A stretch of DNA of 64,000 nucleotides from Platerodrilus igneus (Eukaryota > Arthropoda > Insecta > Coleoptera > Lycidae). Of the stretch, positions 44,824 through 55,880 are shown in pieces; position 1 is the stretch's first letter; every line of letters starts with the position of its first letter. The DNA lies in contig JARFIW010000966.1 in assembly GCA_036346225.1 (NCBI GenBank), positions 2,920,501-2,984,500 of the forward strand, read 5' to 3'. Under the pieces are notes generated by a model. The model was not told the origin of the DNA. It saw only the letters and a program-made list of their open reading frames with translations, and searched no databases. The position numbers and the translations under genes were made by a program.

Positions 44824-46962
44824 CTGTGATCCATTTTAAAATCGAGCCTCACGAATTGGGCGCCAAGAATGCTGTGATACCTCTTGAATTACCTGGTCTG
44901 TTGATTTTCTTCTGTTAATCGCCTCGGCTGCTCCCCTAGATAGCTTTCAAATTTATAAACTTCCTCATTCATAAAATTAAACAACACATTCCTACCACAA
45001 ACATCAACGTTAACTCTATTTACATCAATATTCAGAATACATTAAATTTTCAAATTAAATTTCAGCATAAAATTCAGTTTTAAAAAGAATTTCAAGATTA
45101 ATTTTATTATCACTTTAACGTGCATCCAGAATTAAAGTCCTTGTTGGATGCCTACTAATTAATATAACAATATAAGCAGACCGGAGTCTGAGTATAAAGG
45201 GAGCATCTACCACCCCTTTACGTTAATTAACCAGGTTCGTATAATTGAGCTCAAAGACATACCCAAAGTTTCATCATAATTCAGAACATCCATACTAAAT
45301 ACTCCTTTCTACTTAAACAAGCAAATTTCATCTTAAAATTAAAATTTTATGGTTAGTACAATTTCACTAATGTCCATTTAAAGTAAATCAATTATAAAGT
45401 TATTCAACACACACAAAAATATCAAACAAAATAGTATAATTTACCTGAAGGTTACTGTCCTCGTAGCTTCAATGTACATCGTCCCTTTAGTTAATCACAC
45501 CATTCCAACATGATTATATTTACGGCTTCTAATTCTCAACGCTTTTAAAATTTTCTCCATCACCATTTATTTAAAGTTGTTTCTGGGCTTTTCCGGAACT
45601 CATCTGTGTATATCTGACCCTTGTTTCGTGGATCCAGACACGTATTTGAACCATTTAATTATTAACACCCCCGAAAAATAGCAAAGAAATTCATGCGTCT
45701 TTCACCAATATACGCCAAAACTGCCTACTTTTGTGTATACATTTGTCGTTGTAAATTTTGCTAATTGGTACAGTGATACTAAATTTTATTACCTTGTATC
45801 TAAGTGCACTGAAGTACATTCATGTTAGCACGTAAATAACAAACTATTTTGAATCACTAAAATATACGAGCAAAATTTTAAATTATTTTATCAAACTAAA
45901 ATGCACTGTTTAACATCTTGAATCAAGTCGCGGATGTAAGAGCTTTTAACGCATCGAATAGTCAAAAGTCTAAGAGAGAGCTTGTTTATGTTCACCTCGG
46001 TATATATAGCAAAAAGCCTGTCTGTCGGTCTGTTCCCCAAAACGGGTAATTCTAAAGAATTTCTCATGCCATGTTCCCAGTCCGTCTCTCGCGCGTCGGT
46101 TTTACGAATTTTCACTCGCCCCTTTTAAATCTCAGAAATTCTCACACGGCACGCAAACATGTCCGAGAAAAACTAATTAATTTTGTACAGAAATTGTTGT
46201 TTCTACCTCTGATATTTGCATCCTATTTTCAACCAATAGTGACCCTCGTGACGTTGCTTAAATCACGCCTTTACTATATGTGTCTTTGCTTGACGCATTT
46301 TCTCTTCCTTTTCTAACCTGTTCGTATTGGTGCAAATTGATATTCTTTATTATCGATTATATTTTAGTCCATGTGGACTATCTGGGTTAAATAACCCCGT
46401 ATCGCACCTTTTCGTGAATATTAAGCCCCGGTTTCTCCAAGATTCTTTGTAAACATTTGTTATCTACACAATTTTCGCCGTACGTGATATTTAAACTACG
46501 CAGGTGTTCAAAATAATATTAATTCTCAGAGCTTTATTTTCTGGTATTATAATCTTGGATTTTCACCGACTTTTATGCTTATTATTAATAATGGTTTAAT
46601 TAACTCCAATTAAAATTGACTTCTATCCTTTCATATTTAGCGAATACAAGTTAAATATTAATTATTATGTGTACACTCTGTTTAATACCGGTTACTTAAA
46701 ATAGGGTTAATTAATATAAATTTTGCACGTAATTTCCATTTGTTTAGGAATAATTACATTACACGCAGAGCTTTTTAATACTGCTTCTTTTGATATAAAG
46801 CGTCTTTTACATGGTTTAAATTTCTTATTTTTACTGAAACGACCGAATTTATTTATGCTTCAAGGTTTTAATAAAGCGTATTATTTAATAAAATTCCTTA
46901 TACACGGTGATTAAAATTATTTAATGTGATTATTTAATTTTCTACCCTGGTCTAAATATGAG

Positions 46963-46964
<2 letters not shown>
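44822..46964 (-). mobile_element. Solo LTR of the ~2.1-kb-LTR family
   Basis: On the minus strand it begins TACTCATATTTAGACCAGGG and ends GGATCACAGCA. It aligns to 24105-26211 along its full length (2143 bp), but with many more differences than the two LTRs of that element show, so it is an older copy. Shared landmarks include AGTCCACATGGACT, CCGACAGACAGGC...TATATATACCGAGG and GGGGAGCAGCCGAGGCGAT. Near its end, CACAGCATTCTTGGCGCCC followed by AATTCGTGAGGCTCGA mimics an LTR end plus primer site. No internal region remains, as after LTR-LTR recombination. Confidence 0.93.

Positions 46965-47003
<39 letters not shown>
46965..47003. repeat. (TA)n tract on the left (5') side of the solo LTR
   Basis: A 39-bp pure TA run between the LTR start and hAT coding sequence (SNTQNCIY on the minus strand). 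Confidence 0.97.
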
Positions 47004-47007
<4 letters not shown>

Positions 47008-47620
47008 TTTGTGTGTTAGAGTATATCAACCAAGTTCTTTTAACTTTTTCCCTATTTGCTATTATTTTGTAGAAATGTGTATTTGTAAATCTCATGTTAT
47101 CTATCTCAAAAGAATATAAATCATTTTCTAATTCACAAGAGATAGGCCCTTTTTCTACAATTAGATCTCTCACTTTTACACCCCTACTAATAACTGTACC
47201 TCACGTAACAAGATTCTTAAGGTAAAGATTTTTTCAACAAATTTCAGTATCACTATTACTTCTAGGAGTTTTAGGTGTTTCTATTTCCATTTTTTCAGTT
47301 GTTCAGCCTGATGTAATTATAGGTTAGTCTGATTCTGATGTATATCCTATCGCATTTTCTTCTTCGGTAGTTGTCGATACTATAGGAAATAGAAGCTGAG
47401 GAGTAGTTGGCTGTAGTAAATCAGATTTCGGAGTCATAGACGTTGATTGTCCAGGTCCAGTTAATGTGGTTAATAATGACGGAATTGATAAATGTTCTTC
47501 GTTTTTTAAGAATGACGAAAAAGAACCACTAAGTTTCTCGGCTTCTCTATTTTTAGATTTCCTAATTTTTTTATATTGCGCTCCTGATAACTTCACCCGC
47601 TTTTTGCTGGGAGTACTCAT

Positions 47621-48131
47621 TTTTAACGCTATACCTACACATTACACAACAGCAAAACACTTCTAAATTTTTATTTTCACTAATTAAGATAAGTAATTAT
47701 TTAAGGTGAATGAAATCATGTATCAAAATACTTATTATCGCGGTTTTAAGCTTGTTATTATCATTAATCGCAAACTACTAATCTAATGATGTATCACTTT
47801 AGCTACCTAATTTAAAATTTATTATCTATATCTATTATACACTAACACTACCGTTATTTCGTAATTTGTACGTAACATAAATTCGTAATTAGGATAATCA
47901 CTTCTTTTATCATATCACTAGCACTAATGCGTTTTTATTACAGAGCAGAACGCCGCTGTGCCCTGTAAGTTGCAGTACTTGAGTCATACTATTTCATTCG
48001 CATATATGACATACTACTAACTGAAACTTTACTGAAGTAACACGAAATACTAGCCCAAAAAAATGGGTCACAGTTGAGAATGGAAATACACAAAATGTTT
48101 TATTTAGATCTTCCACGCCCATTTATCTATA
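47621..48131. other. No gene; possible hAT end near 47968
   Basis: AT-rich spacer. On the minus strand at about 47968 CAGGGCACAGCGGCGTTCTG could be the left terminal repeat of the DUF4371 hAT element (hAT ends usually start CAGGG). The partner end is missing, so this is unproven. Confidence 0.35.
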
Positions 48132-51100
48132 TCCTAAAGCAGCGGTCCTCAACCTTTTTTTAATTGCGACCCCAAAATTAAAAAAAGAGTTATGAGCGAC
48201 CCCAGAAAAAAAAACACTAAGTTAACAAGTGCAAAGGTTGGTTCAGGTAACGAAGTTAGCTGTTTTTATTTCGTAAATTATTTATATGAAGAGTTTATTT
48301 ATTTTAGAAAGTAATATTAGAGCAAACTGGAAAATATGCATTTAACATACGAGTAATATTTATGATGGCATTAAATGAGACAAGCAATTATTTTAATATT
48401 TTATTTAAAAAAGGTACATATACGTAACTTTACAAACTAATGTGAACCTTGTGCTTGCACACTTGCAGTCAGTATATTAATTCTTGGTAATATATTATCA
48501 GAAACAGACACCCTCAAATCAGGTTCTACGTTAAGTCTGGAGCGATATTTTGTTTTTATAGCAGTTAATGTGAGAAAGCTGTCTCGCAAAGGTATGTAGA
48601 TGCGAATGGCAGCAATTTCAGCAGAGATGTTTTGAATAACAGTGGATATTCCTTTTCCGTCATTATCCAGAACTTGGATAGATCCGTGGTTTTGAAAATA
48701 AATCGAAGGCTTTCATCGGACATTAAATCGATCAACTGCTCCTTTTCTTTTAAGTTCATCTTCACAGTGTTAAGATCACAAGTGAATGGATTAATTATCC
48801 ATTGGTCGCCGTGTGACGTATCTGGGAATCTTATTTCCAAGTCTTGCTTAAGGTTTGTAAGATGCATCATGATTTTGGTTTTAATTTCTTCTTCGAGCTT
48901 TATATTGTTTTCTTCAGAAAATTTCTCCAAACATGCAAACATCTCGTAGTTTTCAGCACTGACTTCGTCTATCCACAAACTTATTTTCCTACAAAAAGCT
49001 TTTATTTTGTTAGCTAAAATCAATACAGTTGTACTCTTTCCTTGCAAAGATTGATTTAAATCGTTAAGTTTTTCGAAAATATCCGAAAGATAGCCAACTG
49101 TTGCCAGCCAATTTTCATTCAAGAAATATTCCGCTAGCTTTGGTTCCCGTTCAAGTAGAAATATTCTGATTTCATCTTTGAGATCAAATACACGTCGGAG
49201 TATTTTTCCTCGCGATAACCACCTGACCGCCGTATGTAACAGTAGATTTTCGTATTCTGATCCCATTTCACGACACATTATTTTGAAAAGGCGACTATTT
49301 AATGCGCGAACTTTAATAAAATTTATTATTGTTACGACTTGTTCCAACACTTTATTTACATCTGGTTGCAAATATTTTGCTGCAAGGGCTTCACGGTGAA
49401 TCATACAGTGAACAAAGCCTACGTGAGGTGCAATCTCAGTTACTTTTGCTTTGAATCCTGTTTTGGAGCCGGTCAATGCAGCTGCGCCGTCTGTACACAC
49501 AGATACACAATATTCCCACTTTATGTCATGGAGTTCAAAAAAGGTATTAACTACATTAAAAATTGCTTCACCGCTTGTTCTTCCTTCTAATCCCTGAGAA
49601 AATAACAAATCTTCGCATATGTCGTTTTCATATCGGTATCGGATAAATATCAGAAGTTGAGCTACATTAGCTACATCAGTGCTTTCATCCAGCTGAATAG
49701 CATAATAGGGACTCCTTTCACGCGATCTATAAGTTGTATTTTAATATCATCAGCAAGTAGATTGATACGACGATGAACAGTGTCACTTGATAGTGGAATT
49801 GTTTTCAGTACATTGGCATACTTTTCTCCTTGCATTATCGAAACCATTTTCATTGCAGCTGGCAAAATGAGCGTCTCGCCAATGTTGTGAGGTTTTTTAG
49901 TTTTGGCAATCAAAAAGGAAACCTCGAAAGATGCTTGTAACGCTTTTTGGTTAACTGTTGTGTATTTTTGGAAATCAACCTGCTGTGACGTTAGTTTGGT
50001 GGCAAGTCGTTTAAAATAAGATTCATCTTTATTCTTTAACTGTGGATGCTTAGTTTCTAGGTGCCTTTTCAGTTTGGCCAACTTCATGCTCTCATTTGCC
50101 AAAACCTCCGAACAAACAACGCACTGTGGACGTTGTTCAAAATTCAACACTGTACATTTAAAACCAAACTGGATGTACGATTCTTTAAAAGTGCGTTGAC
50201 GCTTCCCAGTTGTCTCCGATGTAGCTGTTGCTTGTTTAATTGAAGTTGAAGCGACACTCTCTGTATCGATGTGTAAGGTAGATGTGGCTGTTGAACCACA
50301 ATCATCGCTGTTATGACTAATAGTTATAGTAGTGGAACTAGATGTTGCTCTGCTGTCATCGATAGTAATAACACTACTTGTACTTGAAGTGGCGGCATTG
50401 TTTTCACGACTTATATTACTCGTAACAGTAGTTGTCATTGTAGAATGTGAGGCGACACTGTTGTCAAGAACTACGTGTCTAATTCTTTTGAATTGTGTTG
50501 CGTTATTAGGACTTCCGCCACCTGCATCTTTAGATGTGCGTTTTATTAGCCACTTATCCATTGTTAACTGCAATAATAAATACGTATTAATAAATAAAAA
50601 ATGTATTCCAAACGATTAATATTAGATTTTTCGTCATATGCTCCCGTGGTAACAGGATTTATTTCAAATTTATGTTCAACGAAGCACAAATAGACAAGCA
50701 AAAAATACATAAGTGAAGCGTAAAAATATTTTATTGACAGTTGCTGAGTACACTTGCCCGATAAATAAGTTATATAAATTTTATTTCATAAAATATTGGG
50801 CCATTAATAAAATAATATGTATAATGAATTATAATTTAAAAGTATAGAAGTTATAAATTCGCACTGGTTTTGTTATTAAACCCACGCGTCCAACATGGTC
50901 GCGCCGCGATGACGCCTCACTTTATTATCTAAGTATGAGTGCACAGTTATTTACCGTGTGCGTGGTTATCCACGAGAACACTAATCTTCTAAAAAACTTT
51001 CTACAGAAGTAATCTTTCGTGTTTTGACATTAATTTAGTATGTATTTGCAATCGACAAAGCGGCGATGAGTACGCACGTGCGGATAGAACTGACTGAACA

Positions 51101-51385
51101 GACAGACTGAACGTAGAAAGAGAGATCGGGGTGAGGGCGCGGCGCGGTAGCGGTGAGGTTGTGACGGGCGGGACTGGACAGGTTGTACAGTCGTAATTAT
51201 TTTCGATTCTCTCCGTTTTAAGGACATTGTGTAATTGTGTATGTAAAGAGATTATATTTTATGCATGAACCTTAATAAAATTCGATACATACAGGACCTT
51301 GTTGACTTTTTTGGCTACCCCATAAATATCTTTCGCGACCCCACATGGGGTCGCGACCCCAGGGTTGCGGACCTCTGTCCTAAAG
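48132..51385 (-). mobile_element. Complete hAT element (ZBED type) with 8-bp target duplications
   Basis: The element is 48140-51377 (3238 bp). The terminal inverted repeats are CAGCGGTCCTCAACC at the left and, reverse-complemented, CAGAGGTCCGCAACC at the right, two mismatches in 15. Both ends continue into GCGACCCC-rich subterminal sequence (for example CATGGGGTCGCGACCCCAGG near 51343). TCCTAAAG is repeated exactly on both outer sides (48132-48139, 51378-51385), the 8-bp duplication typical of hAT. A single transposase gene on the minus strand fills the centre. Confidence 0.97.
48437..50573 (-). pseudogene. ZBED-type hAT transposase, two frameshifts
   Basis: ATG 50573 (or MDKWLIKR four codons later) opens 300 codons. 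A Ser/Thr-rich linker at about 41-120 is followed by a BED-type zinc finger with C151, C154, H171 and H176, and by the FEVSFLIAKTKKPHNIGE block. Near 49707 a one-base shift interrupts the conserved catalytic segment; the next frame reads AIQLDESTDVANVAQLL (first catalytic Asp). The frame 49608-48565 holds VSVCTDGAAALTG (second Asp), HCMIHREALA and the C-terminal FASTYLCETAFS dimerisation region. A second shift at about 48568 moves the last 47 codons (TLTAIKTKYRSRL) to the stop at 48437. Otherwise full length. The protein would cut and re-insert the element at 8-bp targets. Confidence 0.93.
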
Positions 51386-53110
51386 TATAAAATAATTTTT
51401 AGCAGGTACTAAGTCAGGTCACCGTCCGGTGTGTCTAAAGGAAAATAAAGCTGATACAGATTTCATGTGCAGGTAGCAAGGGTTTCCGTTTCTTTGTCAG
51501 TATAAACATTCTAATATTCGTATTCATATTCTTCAAAAAGCTACAGAAGCATTTACTGTACTTTTTCACAAATTTAAACGATAATCCCACGAGACCTTTA
51601 TGAAATAATATGCATGAGACGAATTTATTATTGTTTGTTTAGACAGGTTTTGCCGCCTCTTGCAATTTTTCGCTACAAGCGACTGCTTGCTCCGCTTGTA
51701 CCTAAAACCGGATGTGACAACGTTAGATTCAATTGGAGGTGCCACTTCAGAGATTATAATAGGTCCAGAAATTATTTATCTTAAGCATAATATATTTCAA
51801 AAATTTTAAATTAGGATTTTTTTGGGATTCAATTTTGGGTATTTGTGCATAGTAAATCAACACCGCTATTGTCTAACCTAAGAAAATAAATGCTCCAACT
51901 GAAAATCATCTTTTTCCACACATTTGCTTTACCCGCACCAGTTTATTAGGTGTAACTTGATACTACGAGAACGTATAGCAATTAACTGTACAGTGTTGTC
52001 ATACGTTTTTATTTTACGGACAAACCTAAACGAAGAAATATTAAGATTGATATTTCAGGGTTGACCAACAATTATCTGCTGCAATTATTCTTAAAGCGTT
52101 CTTTTATTTGAAATTGCAATCTTGTTATCAACATATCATTAAACAGCAATGCTTATTTCAAAACTTTTAAACTTTTAAGACCTCGTGATGGCACGGTAAG
52201 CATGGTACATCAATCTAGTATAAGGTTTCAATTCAAAATTTTACAAAGAATATCGACACCTAGAGCTTTTACACCAACTTCTATATACTCTGTATATACT
52301 TGTACTATAACTTTGTTATATATAAAAAAAAGTAATCTAATCTCAATAAATATAGCTTTCTCATACTTCTTTTCGTACGAAATTTCTTTAAGAACTTTTG
52401 ATTTTACTTCAACCGCTACTCGAATTTTTGGTTGCTGCCGACAGTTGGAAACATTGAAACATATACAAAGTGTTCAGGAACGTTCTTCACAAAAGAAAAC
52501 TGCAAATTCGAAAACTAATTTCATGTCGATTTAACGAAAATCTTGTAACTCAAACATGCTTGTTAAAGAAGTTACAGCTCTTTATAGATAGGTTTGATTC
52601 TTATGTCTTCAAAATGATTTCCTTTTAAGGAATAACATTTTGCACGTTTAATTTGTGGAATATACCCAATCGCATGGCGTGCTAGAGATTTCTTAATTGT
52701 AGTGATAAGCGGTTGGTTGGAAAGAGCATTAGGCATTTTTATTCATAACTTTTTTGTCTTTCAAATTTCTCCATTTTGACATGTAACAAATTTTGCTTCT
52801 ATTAGAAAAATCCTTTATCTGAAGTCATTATACGCACCGTTTTAAAAAAATCGATTTGAACTTTTCATGTGTCAATGCATACGTTTCTATTGATTAACAA
52901 ATTCATTTCTAAATTATGAAAAATGGCAATGGAAAATAAACATAATAACAATTGAACGAATGTCAAACTGTTCTTATGTCGTAAAGAATAAAGAATAGTA
53001 AAAAGTAAAGTAAAGAATAAAACTTTTAGATGACGTAATTGCTAATGAAATAATAATAAACAACTAAAAGCACAAAACACAAAGAAAAATATTCAACAGG
53101 TGCTTCAATA
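51386..53110. other. No gene recognised
   Basis: AT-rich sequence. A 110-residue plus frame at 52202-52534 has low-complexity, hydrophobic stretches and no motif I recognise. Confidence 0.5.
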
Positions 53111-53114
53111 ACGG

Positions 53115-54085
53115 TCGCTTACGCATTAACTATTAAATTTTTCCCAAAATTCCAGTATTGTTTTTAAACTCCTCGCAGGCATCCTGAATTCTTCTCCAAA
53201 GCTCATCGCGTGTTTCTATTGGTTGCGAATAACGAATTGATTTTAAATATCTCCACACACAAAAATCGCAAGAATTTAAATTTGGAGACCTAGTCCATCG
53301 TGTCGGTAGTTATCTTCTAAAAATCTCGAACAATACTGCTGAAGTGAGCTAGACAACCATAATGTATAAACCACAAATTGCACCGAATATATAAATTAAT
53401 GCTTTCTAATAAATCGAGTAAAGTATTTTGTAAAAAGTCTTGACAATCCTCACCATGTAAACGATTGGCCAATCCTACAGACCCGAGCTGATTCTCTCCA
53501 AGAATGCCTTTCCATAAAATTATGTTAAACCCTTCCTGATGTTTAGTTTCCTTATAACATGAGGATTATCATTGACGTAAGAGTAATAATGCGCAGTATG
53601 CATATATAATTTGCATCCTTAGTGTAGCTTCGTTACAAAACAATTAAGAAAAAGTTTTGGATTTTGATTTTTTTATTTTGCAGCCAATTAGAGAAGTCAA
53701 AACGAACAGAAAAATCACCATTACGCATGGCCTGAACGTTTCTAAAATGAAGCGAACGCAAGTTTTCCTTATGAATAATATTCCACACAGAAGATTTAGA
53801 AATACGATACATTGCAGGTAATCTTCTAACACTAATTTCGGGATTTTCTCATATTTCCATTAAAATATCATCTTCATATTCTTCCCTCACGTCAACATGA
53901 CTTCCGGTTCCATCGAATTTGGGAATAATCGATCCAGTTTCCCTAATTCTTTGACAAAGAACTATAATTGTTTTGGGAGCAGATGTCTTCTGTTTGGGAA
54001 TTTATCTGCATACACATGTGTCACTGTCCGAGGATTGCATTGCATTTCACCATACAATAAATGCCTATCGGCATATTCTCCACTA
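53115..54085 (-). pseudogene. Mariner-like transposase relic (arthropod DUF4817 type)
   Basis: Across three minus-strand frames I can follow the protein from its N-terminus. HLLYGEMQCNPRTVTHVYAD and FPNRRHLLPKQL (helix-turn-helix start) are near 54080-53960. NPEISVRRLPAMYRISKSSV and the following WNIIHKEN are near 53850-53780. LRSLHFRNVQAM and FSNWLQNKK come next. At the low-coordinate end are FLEDNYR, a decayed LNSCDFCVWRYLKSI and ELWRRIQEACEEF (about 53290-53160). These match an arthropod family of DDE transposases with a C-terminal WPPRSPDLNPLDFFLWG motif; here that motif is eroded. Many frame breaks. No terminal repeats were found. Confidence 0.75.
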
Positions 54086-54089
54086 CTAA

Positions 54090-55740
54090 ACTAAACATTT
54101 ATAATAGTCCTTACTTTTGGTAATTGGAAATTAAAATTAATGTAACACTAACTAATGAACAACTCTTTACTTAAAACTAGTTTACAACTAACAATATTGA
54201 AATATCAGTTACTTGACATTAATACAATTCTTTACTAGTAATTATTTTTTACTTTAGAAAAACCAAATAATAGTTGGAAGCAGTTTATGATATAAGCACA
54301 GTTTGCCATTCATACAATTGTTATTATATTTATTTTACACAGACATCTTTCATAAATTAGAAATGAATTTGTTAATCAAAGGAAACTTATGCATTGATAC
54401 TGAAAAGTTCAAATCGATTTTTTCGAAAGCGATGCGTCATCGTGAATTATTTCTTTCTAGTAAAAAACAGAATTCGTTAAATGCTATGTCAAACTGGCGA
54501 AATTTGAAAGACAGAAACGGTATTAATGAAAATGTCTAATAGCCCTCCCAAACAAACCGCTTATGACCACAATTAAAAATTCGTTACCACGTCATAGAAT
54601 TGGGCATATTCCACAAACAAAATGTTATTACTTAAGAGGAAACCATTTTGAAGATATTTGAATTAAACCTATCTTACGGCGCTATTTTTAAAGAGCTCTA
54701 ACTACCTTAGCCAGCATATTTGAATAACAAGATCCACTTTAAATCGACATTAAATGAGTTCTAGATTTTGTGAAAAGCGTTTGCGGACATTCGGTATAGG
54801 TACTGATTTTCATATACGAAACTTAGTATTACAACGGCAACATGATGTTGGTTGTCTTTTATGGATGTCAGTGGAAATTCGAAATCACAGGCAACGTGTA
54901 AATACAATTTACCATAATTTAATTTAAAAAAATAATTTTAACGTTTTTATTCTGCAAGGAAGTTAAACTTACAAATTTTGTTGTGTTATTCATAATCACA
55001 TTATACTATTTATATCATCTGATGTAAGTGCTATCTACAACATAAAAAGTTCACGGTATTATTACAAAATTACGGCAAGATTACATAGTGAGAATGTGTT
55101 TCTAGTGGAATATTCCATAGGAGATATCAATCATCACCTTTCACAATTTCAGAAATTAGTAATTTTACAATTTCCATATTAAAAGTACAACCCTCTTGTA
55201 AAGTTCCATCCAAATTATGCATAGTGTAAGTAAAAGTACTTAGAATAAATACATCTTAGGTGTAATTTTGCTATCTATATTTACAATACAAATGTGTTTA
55301 CACAATTGTATATCAATAGTATACACGTCAAATGTAATTTAAAAATATAAATAATTGTACACAATTAAACAATCATTTTGTAGTAAATATTTTCAGTGAG
55401 TTTAAAATAAGTGGTAAAATGACAAGTATTGAATCTTTGTCATAAAGTCTATTCAAGCGTTTCCATTTTAAATCTTATTAATTATATGTGCAAATAGAAA
55501 TACAGAAGATGCGTATGGCCAGACATTAAAGACTTCAACTTGCCACAACAAATACTACTGAAACTTCGAGTGCTTTGCAATTGCGCGCACAATACACATG
55601 CCATTTTGGGCATATTTATCATAGGTGTCTTATTAAAATTGCACCGGTGTTAAAATCCCATCTAAATTATTACAACTGAAGAGACATTAAATACTGCCTA
55701 TATGTTTTTTGTGGCTTGTTTTGTATTCTTCTTAATTTTT
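54090..55740. other. No gene recognised
   Basis: AT-rich sequence. A 78-residue plus frame at 54303-54539 is unrecognised. No repeats of note. Confidence 0.5.
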
Positions 55741-55748
55741 TTTTGGTA

Positions 55749-55880
55749 ATTAAACTACTCATAGTTGTTAAAATCGTCTTTATTTACATTATGATCGTTG
55801 TCAAAATTATTTTGACAACGATCGTAAGTCATGGATCGAAATGTAAATAAAGACGATTTTAACAACTATGAGTGGTTTAG
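55749..55880. repeat. Foldback palindrome
   Basis: The left arm runs AAACTACTCATAGTTG, TTAAAATCGTCTTTATT, TACAT (55752-55788). The right arm is its reverse complement ATGTAAATAAAGACGA, TTTTAACAACTATGAG, TGGTTT (55841-55877), with about one mismatch. Between them a second palindrome, ATCGTTGTCAAAA / TTTTGACAACGAT, meets at a few central bases. The right half has about a dozen extra bases (AGTCATGGATCG) not matched on the left. Confidence 0.9.

Larger units (their letters stand above)
43341..47620 (-). pseudogene. hAT transposase, DUF4371/ZMYM1-like, split by a solo LTR
   Basis: The N-terminal part (47620-47324, MSTPSKKRVKLSGAQYKKIR) matches the basic start of this family. At 47173-47010 follow the TRDLIVEKGP-like block and KVKRTWLIYSNTQNCIY. 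The coding then meets (TA)n, a solo LTR and (TA)n, and resumes at about 44783 with CFCCKLF (TTF-type zinc-binding region), SGYSDWRNI and HEKSGVHVKAFS. YWRNVLHRI and LPFRGISDVI are at 44576-44379. The long frame 44378-43341 carries the catalytic-domain landmarks ILDCASGISHVEQLS, GRGQGYDNGAN-like CRGQGYDNGANIKG and SSTKWTSRIEAVRPL. The C-terminal dimerisation domain is missing. A frame break lies at 44378/44379. It is a dead cut-and-paste transposon. Confidence 0.9.

Noticed and set aside
53644..53832. Minus frame as a separate small gene
   Set aside because: It is one of the three frames of the broken transposase and partly reads the wrong frame across it.
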